Below the pieces are notes generated by a model. That model ran no database searches. It had not been told where the DNA came from and saw only the letters and a list, made by a program, of their open reading frames with translations. A stretch of DNA of 26,598 bases, from the IMG/VR virus record IMGVR_UViG_3300021142_000156, positions 1-26,598 of that record. One strand, 5' to 3'. A program made the translations under genes and the position numbers. Numbering within the stretch: position 1 is the stretch's first letter; every line of letters begins with the position of its first letter. Positions 7,273-15,090 of the stretch are shown one piece after another. This stretch comes from a virus.

Positions 7273-8460
7273 ATGGCTTTTAACCAATTATCATTTGCCG
7301 GTCAGCCAGCACCAACCCGCGTTCTGACGATGAGTCAGAATCCTGGTCAAGTGCCTCAACTGACTAGCAACGGCACGCAAATCGTTCTTCCTGTAAATCC
7401 AGGTCAACGCTGCTTGATTCCTGCTGGTCAATTCATCGCTGGCGCTGGCCCGTATTGCGACTTGCAATTTTGGGATAATGGCTCGCAACGCTGGATTGAT
7501 TACTCGATTTTCGATTCCAGCCCTACGCCGATTTCATCTGACGGCACGAATTACAGCTTCTCAAATTCGACTGGCTGCCCTATCGGTGCGGTAATCACTG
7601 CTGCCGGAACAGCGAATGCTCTGCCTGTCTCTATGTACACCCCAACAGGCGTTTGGGTTGGCGGGACATTCACGGCGCAAGCATCTCCAGCAATCACGGT
7701 TACTCCGTCTGCTGGTGGCGCGACATTCAACACCTTTATCGGCGGATCTGTATCTAATACCACGACCGCGTTCATCACGAACGGCGGCTCTGGCTATACG
7801 TTTGCTCCTAAGTTGGTTGTTGTCGCACCGGCTGCTCAAGGTTCTCAGCCTTACATTCCTGCAACAATGCAATGCACCATCTCTGGCGGCGTGATTAACG
7901 CTATCACCATGACGAATCAAGGTGCTGGTTACGTTTCTGCTCCGACAATCATGGTCTTGAATCAGCCTGGTGACTTGACTGGTAGTGGCGCGATTATCAC
8001 GCCTGTAATGACCGGCGCAGGGCAAATCACGGCGGTAATTACCAACACATTCGGCTCTGCTGTTACGGCTGTTCCAACTCTGGCATTTGCAGGCTCTTCT
8101 CTGCCTGCCGGTGCTGCTGCAACTGCATTGATGAACTTCTCAATCGCTGCTGGCGGTACTGCAACTGCCGGTTCGGGTTATACTACCGGCTACAAACTGG
8201 TTGAGCTGAACAGCATTTCCACCGCAGTTGCAATTTACAACAACCCGTCCATTGAAAAGGGTATAACTAACCCTGTGTCACCTATCATCTATGGAACTGG
8301 TACAACGGTTGTTGCAATTACGGCGGCTCAGATTGTGTTTGGTGGCTACGGCCTCCAGATAGCACCAAATCTGGCTGCAATCGGTGTTGGCACTCTGGGT
8401 GGTATCGCAACAACGGCTGTCGGCGGCTCGTCTGACACTTGTAACTTGTATCCTATGTAA
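7273..8460 (+). CDS. Beta-rich virion structural protein with GGxGY motifs
   Basis: The 395-aa protein follows the capsid gene behind TTAGGAGCATATA. Its middle holds repeated strands with a GSGY/GAGY turn followed by a Pro-containing strand: ITNGGSGYTFAPKLVV, MTNQGAGYVSAPTIMV and TAGSGYTTGYKLVEL. The same kind of motif occurs in the nozzle-like protein at 9552. Lys, Arg, Asp and Glu are scarce, as usual for exposed phage beta proteins. It could be a decoration, a fibre or a portal-vertex protein. I give no specific role because the N-terminal 120 residues match nothing I recognise. Confidence 0.75.
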   Translation: MAFNQLSFAGQPAPTRVLTMSQNPGQVPQLTSNGTQIVLPVNPGQRCLIPAGQFIAGAGPYCDLQFWDNGSQRWIDYSIFDSSPTPISSDGTNYSFSNSTGCPIGAVITAAGTANALPVSMYTPTGVWVGGTFTAQASPAITVTPSAGGATFNTFIGGSVSNTTTAFITNGGSGYTFAPKLVVVAPAAQGSQPYIPATMQCTISGGVINAITMTNQGAGYVSAPTIMVLNQPGDLTGSGAIITPVMTGAGQITAVITNTFGSAVTAVPTLAFAGSSLPAGAAATALMNFSIAAGGTATAGSGYTTGYKLVELNSISTAVAIYNNPSIEKGITNPVSPIIYGTGTTVVAITAAQIVFGGYGLQIAPNLAAIGVGTLGGIATTAVGGSSDTCNLYPM

Positions 8461-8480
8461 TTTGGAAGGGCTGGTTCAAA

Positions 8481-8900
8481 ATGCTTACAGTTACAAATCG
8501 CAATAATTTTGACTTCGATGGACGTTTCAACGGTATTGATTACCCGATACCGGCTGGAGCTACGGTTGCCGTGCCTGAAGATGCTGCACAGCATATCTTC
8601 GGGCTAGGTCAATCCGATAAAACAGACGTTCTTGTTCGTCAAGGCTGGATGCAGAACAGCGCAGGATACCTTGAAGGCATGGCGATTCTGAACAAATTTT
8701 CCTTCAACGTGGCGAATCAACTTGTCGCTGGCGAAATCGTCAGTGCGGCCACGGTGGATACCGAGCAATGTCCAGCCCCATTGCAAACTGAGGCAGTCGT
8801 GGAAGCAACCGTGTCTGACGGTGCGGAAGCAACCACGGCTGATTCAGCCTCTGCTGGTGGCGGCGGCAGCATCCTTGATGTTTTAGGCGGAGCGCAATAG
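8481..8900 (+). CDS. Phage head-associated hypothetical protein, 139 aa
   Basis: The first 60 residues show a pattern I know from many phage head-gene clusters: FDFDGRFNGIDYPIPAGATV followed by VPEDAAQHIFGLG, and then a conserved GW (QGWMQN). The last 50 residues are low complexity (Ala, Thr, Val, Gly), ending GGGGSILDVLGGAQ. It lies just before the adaptor gene. No enzyme or membrane motif is visible. A small virion or head-completion role is likely from context only. Confidence 0.8.
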   Translation: MLTVTNRNNFDFDGRFNGIDYPIPAGATVAVPEDAAQHIFGLGQSDKTDVLVRQGWMQNSAGYLEGMAILNKFSFNVANQLVAGEIVSAATVDTEQCPAPLQTEAVVEATVSDGAEATTADSASAGGGGSILDVLGGAQ

Positions 8901-8901
8901 T

Positions 8902-9543
8902 GTGGTATCGAATCCGCCTCTGCTTTCTGATTATCTCCTTGGTTTAAGGCGGTTACTGCATGATGCGACCGGTAATTACTGGTCGGATTCTGAATTAATT
9001 GATTACATAAACACGGGTCGAAGTCGAGTTGTGGCGGATACGGGGTGCAATCGCGTCCTGCAAACAATATCGACCGCAACTGGTCAGGAGACTTACCCGT
9101 ATATCAATTTGCCTCAAGGCGTGAATACGTTCGATGTTCTGAACGTCACGCTTATCTGGGGTAGTACCCGCGTTCCTCTCACATATATGTCATTTACAGA
9201 ATTCAATCTGAAAATGCGTGCGTGGCAATCGTTCCAGTCTCGACCAGCGGCGTTCACAATCTACGGGCAGAACACGATTTATCTTGGCCCTATACCAGAC
9301 CAGATTTATGTGTGCGAAATTGACTCCGTTGTGTCGCCAATACCTCTCACGAGTACGGCGCAACAAGATATTATCCAATTCCCGTATAGCGACCCTGTAA
9401 TTTACTACGCCGCATCGCTGGCTAAGTTCAAAGAACAGAGCGATTCTGAAGCGGAACGGTTCGCTAATATGTACACGGCGAAAGTTGGCGCGGCTATACG
9501 GTCGTCATTTACCCGCCGAATCACGAATCCTTACGGAAGATAG
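8902..9543 (+). CDS. Head-to-tail adaptor (connector) protein
   Basis: This protein is expected to bind under the portal and join it to the tail. The N-terminal pattern LLSDYLLGLRRLLHDATGNYWSDSELIDYINTG is characteristic of the short-tailed phage adaptor group typified by phage SU10. A beta insert in the middle (TIYGQNTIYLGPIPDQIY) and a C-terminal helix (AASLAKFKEQSDSEAERFANMY) follow, matching the helical-bundle-plus-beta layout of that group. It starts at GTG 8902, with GGCGGAG nine bases upstream. At 213 aa it is of normal length. It is followed at once by the large tail protein. Confidence 0.8.
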   Translation: MVSNPPLLSDYLLGLRRLLHDATGNYWSDSELIDYINTGRSRVVADTGCNRVLQTISTATGQETYPYINLPQGVNTFDVLNVTLIWGSTRVPLTYMSFTEFNLKMRAWQSFQSRPAAFTIYGQNTIYLGPIPDQIYVCEIDSVVSPIPLTSTAQQDIIQFPYSDPVIYYAASLAKFKEQSDSEAERFANMYTAKVGAAIRSSFTRRITNPYGR

Positions 9544-9551
9544 GGGGGCGC

Positions 9552-11555
9552 ATGGCTGCGCCAAAAGAATACTCTAAAAAAGACTTGTCGCTGAGAGACT
9601 TTAGCGGCATGAACACGCAATCCGATAGAAAAATGATTGGCGAGGATGAATTCTCTTGGCTTGAGAATGTTATGCCTATTGGTCACGGAAATATGCGTGC
9701 AGTTCCCGCTCCCTCGGCTGCTTTGGCAACGCTTCCTGCTGGCGAAATTTGCTATTACATGGCTGAAGGTAACTTGCTGAACGTGTCGTATATGTTCATG
9801 TTTTGCAATTCAGGCTCTTGCTATCAGATAAATCTCACAACCTATGCAATTACGGTAGTCGGTGCTGCCGGAGTGTTCTCTGGCGTGACTACAAAAATAG
9901 CTCAATGGAAGAATGAGCGAATCTGCATCATCGACTCGATCAATGGTTATTTTGACTGGAATGGAACGGTTCTTACTGCCTACAAAGGGACATTGACTTC
10001 AATTGTCACAATAGTCAGCGGCGGCATCAATTACACGTCATCACCAACCGTCGCTCCGGCCACCGGTTCGGCAACATTCACATCGGCTATCGGTATCGGT
10101 CTGGTGACGTTAGTTGCTGCCGGAACAGGGTATGCTGCGGGCGACATTCTTACGGTGGTTGGCGGCACTAGCACGCTGGCCGGAACAATATCCGTGTCGG
10201 CGGTCGGCGCTCTGGGCGTGATTACAGGGATAAACCTGACCACTCCAGGCATTTACACGGCTGCTCCGTCAAATCCGGCATCAGTAACTGGCGGACACGG
10301 AACTGGCGCGACATTCACTTTGAATTTCAGCGTTATCAGCGTTACGGTGACGAATGTCGGGAGTGGCTACACGGTAGCTCCTGTTCTGAATGTCACTGGC
10401 GGCGGCGGCAGTCTGGCGAACGTAACAGCGAATCTCGCTTTTAACACAAGCGGTACAACGATTGCCGTTTACTCAAGCCGTGTTTGGATAGGCAATAACC
10501 GGACTGTTGTATATACCGCGCCAAGCAGTTATAACGACTTCTCGGCAGGCAATCAGGGCGGTTCGTTTGTTATGACGGATGATACTCTCCGGTCTAATAT
10601 TACACGGCTATTCAGCGCGAACAGCTATCTGTACGTCATGGGAGCAAGTTCGATAAATATCATATCGAACGTGACGGTAACTAGCCCTATTACCAGTTCA
10701 ACAGGTGTTATCACAAGCCCTTCCGTGACAACGTTTTCAAACACGAATATCACCCCGACTTCAGGAACGTATATGCCTGATTCGGTGCTGCCGTTCTCTC
10801 GGTCTTTGCTGTACGCTGTTGATTATGGGATTATGGGCTTAACCGGCTCTTCGCCGCAAAAAATATCAGACAATCTTGATGGATTGTTTCAGAAAGTTGA
10901 TTTCACCCAGAATGTAAGTTCTGGGCTGTGTGTGATTTTCAATATTCTGTGTATGTGCTTTCTAGTTAAGTACAACGACCCAATAACAGGCTCTGCTAGG
11001 CAGATAATTCTCGTCTGCTTTAACAAGAAATGGTATGTCGCATCTCAGGTGGCTGCTGTTAATTTTATCGCTACGGCATCGCCGGATTCTGACGTTCCTG
11101 TTCTTTGGGGGACTGACGGCGTGAACTTGTACCAACTGTTCGCCAATACGCAAGGAAACGTCGCACAGACGATTTCAACGAAGCTTTGGGATATGGGTAG
11201 CCCATTGGTCACAAAGCAAGCGTTAAAGCTAGGTGTTGAGTGCATCTCGCCATTATCGCCATCGTCCATGACAGTTAATGTTGATACAGACTACATAAGC
11301 GTTGCTTATCCGCTATCTCAGTTCAATCTGACCACATGGACAAACAGTGCGGGCGGCGCAATAACTTGGACAAATAACACTGGCGGGGCTATTATTTGGG
11401 CGGGGATTTCCGGCTACGCATTTCTGCGTAGTGACGCTAATAATGTCGGCAATTACATTGGCTTTACGTTAACTTCAAACTCACCGAATGTTGTCTATAA
11501 CGGACTTCATTTGCAATACGAGGCGCGGACTCCTTGGGTCGGCGTTCCTTGGTAA
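9552..11555 (+). CDS. Tail nozzle / tail tubular-like protein
   Basis: At 667 aa this is the largest protein of the connector block, placed right after the adaptor. The N-terminus (LSLRDFSGMNTQSDRKMIGEDEFSWLENVMPI) is typical of short-tail proteins that build the nozzle at the tail tip. The C-terminal half reads as beta-propeller-like strands (LYVMGASSINIIS, SLLYAVDYGIMGL, VPVLWGTDGVNLYQL). Residues of about 150-300 form an insertion of Gly/Thr/Val-rich strands with GSGY and GTGY turns like those in the protein at 7273. The nozzle role is inferred from position and length; the family resemblance is moderate. Confidence 0.72.
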   Translation: MAAPKEYSKKDLSLRDFSGMNTQSDRKMIGEDEFSWLENVMPIGHGNMRAVPAPSAALATLPAGEICYYMAEGNLLNVSYMFMFCNSGSCYQINLTTYAITVVGAAGVFSGVTTKIAQWKNERICIIDSINGYFDWNGTVLTAYKGTLTSIVTIVSGGINYTSSPTVAPATGSATFTSAIGIGLVTLVAAGTGYAAGDILTVVGGTSTLAGTISVSAVGALGVITGINLTTPGIYTAAPSNPASVTGGHGTGATFTLNFSVISVTVTNVGSGYTVAPVLNVTGGGGSLANVTANLAFNTSGTTIAVYSSRVWIGNNRTVVYTAPSSYNDFSAGNQGGSFVMTDDTLRSNITRLFSANSYLYVMGASSINIISNVTVTSPITSSTGVITSPSVTTFSNTNITPTSGTYMPDSVLPFSRSLLYAVDYGIMGLTGSSPQKISDNLDGLFQKVDFTQNVSSGLCVIFNILCMCFLVKYNDPITGSARQIILVCFNKKWYVASQVAAVNFIATASPDSDVPVLWGTDGVNLYQLFANTQGNVAQTISTKLWDMGSPLVTKQALKLGVECISPLSPSSMTVNVDTDYISVAYPLSQFNLTTWTNSAGGAITWTNNTGGAIIWAGISGYAFLRSDANNVGNYIGFTLTSNSPNVVYNGLHLQYEARTPWVGVPW

Positions 11556-11565
11556 AGGATAAAAA

Positions 11566-12486
11566 ATGACAGTTCCAACAACTTTTGCGGCAGCAACAGC
11601 GGCAACCGGCGCGCAGCTTGACGGTAATTTTGCCGCTTGCGCTCAACTTAATGCGAATAATGCGTTTTCTGGAACGAATACCGTTCCTACGGCGGCGGTC
11701 GGAACTAACACTACGCAGATTGCATCTACCGCGTTTGTGCTTGCAAATAGCACAGTCGCCACAGTAATTCCAACAATTACCGCCACCGTAGCGGCAAACG
11801 CGCTAACCGTAGGCACATCAGCACAGCAATTATCATTCAGGTCAGCGACAGCCGGATCAGGCGCAATCACGACCATCACAGCAACGCCAGCCGCGTTAGT
11901 CGTACCATCAGGTGCAACACTCGGGACAATCGCTGCGACTGCCGCACGGCTGGCAATCCTCGAATTGCTGAATGCTGGCGTAGCTGAATTGGCAATTGTG
12001 AATCTTGCTGGCGGTAATCAGCTTGACGAAACGAATCTGATCACCACGACCGCGATAACTACTGGCGCAACAGCCGCTAACGTGATTTACTCAACTATTG
12101 CGCGAACTTCCGTTCCTTATCGTGTAGTTGGATTTATTGACATAACCGAGGCGGCCGCTGGAACGTGGGCGACTGCCCCATCGCTGGTTCAAGGGTGCGG
12201 TGGTCAGGCGCTAGCGGCGATGAGTTCCATCGGTTATGGACAGACGTATCAGTCCGTTGTCCGTAACGCCGCGACAAATTATTACAACACTACGGGTAGA
12301 CCGATACTGTTAAGTCTTGTGCAGCCCGCAGCAAGTACATTTCAAATGACTCTGAATGGCCTTGCAATGTACTCATTTGCCACTACTTCCTCCTATGGAA
12401 TGAACCATTATTTCGTAATCCCCCCCGGCGCAGTTTATTCATTCAGCTGCACTTTAGCCCCTATTGGGATTTTCGAGTTACGTTAA
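11566..12486 (+). CDS. Tail fibre protein
   Basis: The 306-aa protein begins with a fibre-type leader, FAAATAATGAQLDGNFAACA, then carries a phage tail-fibre repeat, FSGTNTVPTAAVGTNTTQIASTAFV, known from many fibres. The C-terminal 130 residues (IYSTIARTSVPYRVVGFIDI onward, ending FVIPPGAVYSFSC) look like a receptor-contacting tip domain. The spacing AAGGATAAAAATG and the position between nozzle and chaperone-like genes agree. The host receptor cannot be read from the sequence. Confidence 0.82.
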   Translation: MTVPTTFAAATAATGAQLDGNFAACAQLNANNAFSGTNTVPTAAVGTNTTQIASTAFVLANSTVATVIPTITATVAANALTVGTSAQQLSFRSATAGSGAITTITATPAALVVPSGATLGTIAATAARLAILELLNAGVAELAIVNLAGGNQLDETNLITTTAITTGATAANVIYSTIARTSVPYRVVGFIDITEAAAGTWATAPSLVQGCGGQALAAMSSIGYGQTYQSVVRNAATNYYNTTGRPILLSLVQPAASTFQMTLNGLAMYSFATTSSYGMNHYFVIPPGAVYSFSCTLAPIGIFELR

Positions 12487-12497
12487 GGATAAATAAA

Positions 12498-12773
12498 ATG
12501 CCAAATTACAAAGACAGCAACAATAAACTATATTTCCTTGATTCTTCCGAGCATGAATATCTCCTTCCTGCTGGCTGTGTTGAAATCTCTGATGCGGAGG
12601 CGGAAGCAATTCGTGCGGCCTCAATTATTCCTGCAACATGGATTGATAAAAGACTGTCTTTTTATCCTTCAATCCAACAACAGCTTGATATGCAATATCA
12701 CGATAGGATTAACGGCACAACCGTCTGGCAGGATACAATCACAGGTATCAAACAACTAATCCCAAAGGATTAA
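12498..12773 (+). CDS. Tail fibre assembly-like / fibre chaperone-like protein, 91 aa
   Basis: A short protein follows the fibre gene. The C-terminal part, YPSIQQQLDMQYHDRINGTT then VWQDTITGIKQLIPK, is a motif I recall from proteins encoded next to phage tail fibres and from the ends of some fibre-associated proteins. The N-terminus (YKDSNNKLYFLDSSEHEYLLPAGCVEISDAEAEAI) resembles the early part of fibre assembly proteins. It could aid fibre trimerisation. Its stop overlaps the next start (TAATG). Confidence 0.72.
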   Translation: MPNYKDSNNKLYFLDSSEHEYLLPAGCVEISDAEAEAIRAASIIPATWIDKRLSFYPSIQQQLDMQYHDRINGTTVWQDTITGIKQLIPKD

Positions 12774-13120
12774 TGATGCCGCACGAAATAATCGCCCTAA
12801 TCTCACCCGCTTTATTTGCTGTTCTCTGGTATCTTCTGAAACAGAAAGATGACAAACAGGCGAAGGAAATTGCCCTGCTTTTCAAAAAGCACGACGATGA
12901 CGCGGAAGAGTTAAAGGCGTTGCGATTGCAGATTGCGGAAAATCACTACAAGCGAGTCGAATTGGACGCTCGGTTCGATAAGCTGGATGGCACAATCAAG
13001 ACTTCATTTGATAGCCTTGGGTGCAAGCTTGAGAAGTTATCTGACGCTCTTTTAAGTCACATGACGGTGGAGACTGCGGCGGAAAATAATCGCAGAAGGT
13101 CTACCGACAAGCAAGGGTAA
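12773..13120 (+). CDS. Membrane-anchored coiled-coil protein (holin-like or spanin-like), 115 aa
   Basis: Residues 5-22 are a single membrane segment (IIALISPALFAVLWYLL), followed by a long charged helix (KQKDDKQAKEIALLFKK to SDALLSHM) and a basic tail (NNRRRSTDK). The layout resembles BhlA-type holin-like proteins and also inner-membrane spanin subunits, though its place between fibre and ejection genes is unusual for either. Two tandem ATG codons (12773, 12776) follow AAAGGATTA, and either may start. A lysis role is not proven; it could also anchor a virion component. Confidence 0.72.
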   Translation: MMPHEIIALISPALFAVLWYLLKQKDDKQAKEIALLFKKHDDDAEELKALRLQIAENHYKRVELDARFDKLDGTIKTSFDSLGCKLEKLSDALLSHMTVETAAENNRRRSTDKQG

Positions 13121-13122
13121 AA

Positions 13123-13458
13123 GTGGATATTAGCGTTTTCAACGATAGCGATTTCAAGTCGCCGGATGTGATGAATGACTTCCTTTTGGTTAATGAAATG
13201 AGTCATTCTTTGATAGCGATGACGCTTGAAAATCGAGGTTTGGCGGTTGATTCTTTTTTAATCGGGTCATACGAAGATGAGAATAATTGGCTTGAAATGC
13301 ACAATCTTGTCCATGAACGCGAAATGACCGCGCTCGGCATAAAGCAGCCAGTGAACCTTCGTGACGTTGATATGAAAGATGAAAAACAGTGGTATGATTG
13401 GTTGCTGCAACATAGCTTAATCCATCAATACACGAATCAAGCACTAGGGCTGAAATAA
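13123..13458 (+). CDS. Hypothetical phage protein, 111 aa
   Basis: The gene starts with GTG at 13123, behind AAGGGTAAAA, and ends in TAA overlapping the next ATG. The protein is acidic and helical (VNEMSHSLIAMTLENRG, LEMHNLVHEREMTALGIKQP, WYDWLLQHSLIHQYTNQALG). I recall similar small proteins next to acetyltransferase-like genes in phage late regions but know no function. It could be a virion-assembly accessory or a partner of the GNAT-like protein that follows. Confidence 0.72.
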   Translation: MDISVFNDSDFKSPDVMNDFLLVNEMSHSLIAMTLENRGLAVDSFLIGSYEDENNWLEMHNLVHEREMTALGIKQPVNLRDVDMKDEKQWYDWLLQHSLIHQYTNQALGLK

Positions 13459-13919
13459 TGATTACATTGCAAAGAGAGTCGCTGACTCGAAATTTCATCA
13501 ACGATGAGGCTATGCCTTTGTTTCGAGAGCACTGGGTCGAATGTGGTCTGTATCATCAGCAAATACCGCTATCTGTTGATCACGACTATTACACGTCGAG
13601 TGAAGAAAAGGGAATGACGTGCTGTTACACCATGCGAGACGGCGGCAGGCTTGCCGCTTATATGATCGTTTCGGCGCAGAAGCACCCGCATTACAAAGAG
13701 GACGGGTTCGCTTTTGTTGACGTTCTGTTTGTAGATAAAAAGTATCGCAAAGGAATGACGGCAATCCGGTTTATGCGATATGTCGAGCAAGAGGTAAAGA
13801 AAACCGGCGTGTCGGTTATGTCTTATCACATCAAGACTCACCACGACTATCCGGCAATATTTGAACGATTGGGCTTTAACAAGGTGGAAGTAATCTACCA
13901 AAAATGCTTTAAGGAGTAA
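13458..13919 (+). CDS. GNAT-like N-acetyltransferase, in virion gene block
   Basis: GNAT enzymes move an acetyl group from acetyl-CoA to an amine. The 153-aa protein shows the beta4-alpha3 core at residues 86-112 (AFVDVLFVDKKYRKGMTAIRF), where YRKGMTA stands for the usual pyrophosphate loop R/QxxGxG/A, although the second Gly is replaced. A typical end motif, AIFERLGFNKVEVIYQK (133-149), follows. The start overlaps the preceding stop (TAATG), so it is translationally coupled to the 111-aa gene. The target is unknown; candidates are a virion protein or a host protein. Confidence 0.75.
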   Translation: MITLQRESLTRNFINDEAMPLFREHWVECGLYHQQIPLSVDHDYYTSSEEKGMTCCYTMRDGGRLAAYMIVSAQKHPHYKEDGFAFVDVLFVDKKYRKGMTAIRFMRYVEQEVKKTGVSVMSYHIKTHHDYPAIFERLGFNKVEVIYQKCFKE

Positions 13920-13922
13920 GTT

Positions 13923-15086
13923 ATGGGGGGCTCATGGGTAGGTTTGCGTAATGCGATTGAGGATGCGTTTGTTGTAGGAGGGAATTATTTCCTGCCAGGC
14001 TCTTCAATGCTTACAAGCCAATTGGCAAGCAAGGGTTCGCAGAAAGATTTAAGCTCAACCCTTGGTCAGGTTGCACAGATTGGCTCTGGCGTTGCTGGCG
14101 GCGAGATGGGGACTGGCTCAAACTGGAACAATTTAAGCACTGGGAATATGCAGAACATGACCAGCGGGGCTTTCGGCTTTGATAGTGCGGCAGGTATCGG
14201 CGGCAACATCACAGGCGGGGCGCAAGCTGGCGTTTCTCCTGACATTGCTCTTGGTGGCGGAACGGGCGGCGGTAGCGCGGCATCTGGTACAGGCGCTGGC
14301 AGCGGCACAGTTGACCCTGCTCTTGCTTCTGGCGGCTCTGCTGCGACATCTGTCTCACCATCTCAGCCTACTGTTGCGCCTGTTGCTGACGTATCTGGGG
14401 CTGCTCCACCAGTCGCACCGGCAACTGCGGGTACTCCTCCGGCAACGTCGCAATACTCTCTCGGCTCAAGCCCTGTTAATTCTGGACTGACTCCAGGAAC
14501 GTCAACTAGCGGATTGCAGCCGACCGGATTAAGCGGTGGCGCAATTAAGCCGCCCCCTCCTCCCGCCACAACTAGCTTAATGCCTGCCTGGTTGCAGTCC
14601 GCTGGAAGTAATATTCTTGCCGGTGCTGAAAAGAACGCTGTGCCTCTGGGATTGGCTGCATTGAGCTTGAGTCAAAAACAACCTGCTCCGCAAACGCAAC
14701 CATTGAGCAATCTGTCCGCGCCTCTGGCGGCAACGTCTGCTCAGTTGATAGCGAACTTCAACTCCGGTCAATTGACGGCGGCTGACTCTCAGAATATCTC
14801 TCAATGGAAGCAGCAGCAGCAAGCGTCCGTGAAACAATACTACGCGCAGGCAGGTCTTGCGGATTCTTCTATGGCTCAACAGGCTATGGCTCAGATTGAC
14901 GCGCAGGCGGTTCAAATGACTCAGCAGGCGCTAAATAATTACCTGCAACAAGGCTCGTCTGTTGCTGGTGTTGCTGCTGGCCCGATGACTTCAGCCGTTA
15001 CGGGACAGATTGCCCAGAATACGGAAGCTATGCAGCAACAGCAAGCGTTTATGACGGCGCTGGCAAAAATGACTTCAGGAGCATAA
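13923..15086 (+). CDS. Internal virion / DNA ejection protein 1
   Basis: The 387-aa protein is preceded by AAGGAGTAAGTT. After about 45 residues it becomes very rich in Gly, Ala, Ser, Thr and Pro to about residue 230, then turns into a Gln/Ala-rich helical region (QWKQQQQASVKQYYAQAGL, MAQIDAQAVQMTQQALNNYL, NTEAMQQQQAFMTALAKM). This is the usual look of the small ejection proteins packed under the portal of short-tailed phages. It is the first of three consecutive genes of this type. The role is inferred from composition and place. Confidence 0.72.
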   Translation: MGGSWVGLRNAIEDAFVVGGNYFLPGSSMLTSQLASKGSQKDLSSTLGQVAQIGSGVAGGEMGTGSNWNNLSTGNMQNMTSGAFGFDSAAGIGGNITGGAQAGVSPDIALGGGTGGGSAASGTGAGSGTVDPALASGGSAATSVSPSQPTVAPVADVSGAAPPVAPATAGTPPATSQYSLGSSPVNSGLTPGTSTSGLQPTGLSGGAIKPPPPPATTSLMPAWLQSAGSNILAGAEKNAVPLGLAALSLSQKQPAPQTQPLSNLSAPLAATSAQLIANFNSGQLTAADSQNISQWKQQQQASVKQYYAQAGLADSSMAQQAMAQIDAQAVQMTQQALNNYLQQGSSVAGVAAGPMTSAVTGQIAQNTEAMQQQQAFMTALAKMTSGA

Positions 15087-15090
15087 CGAA

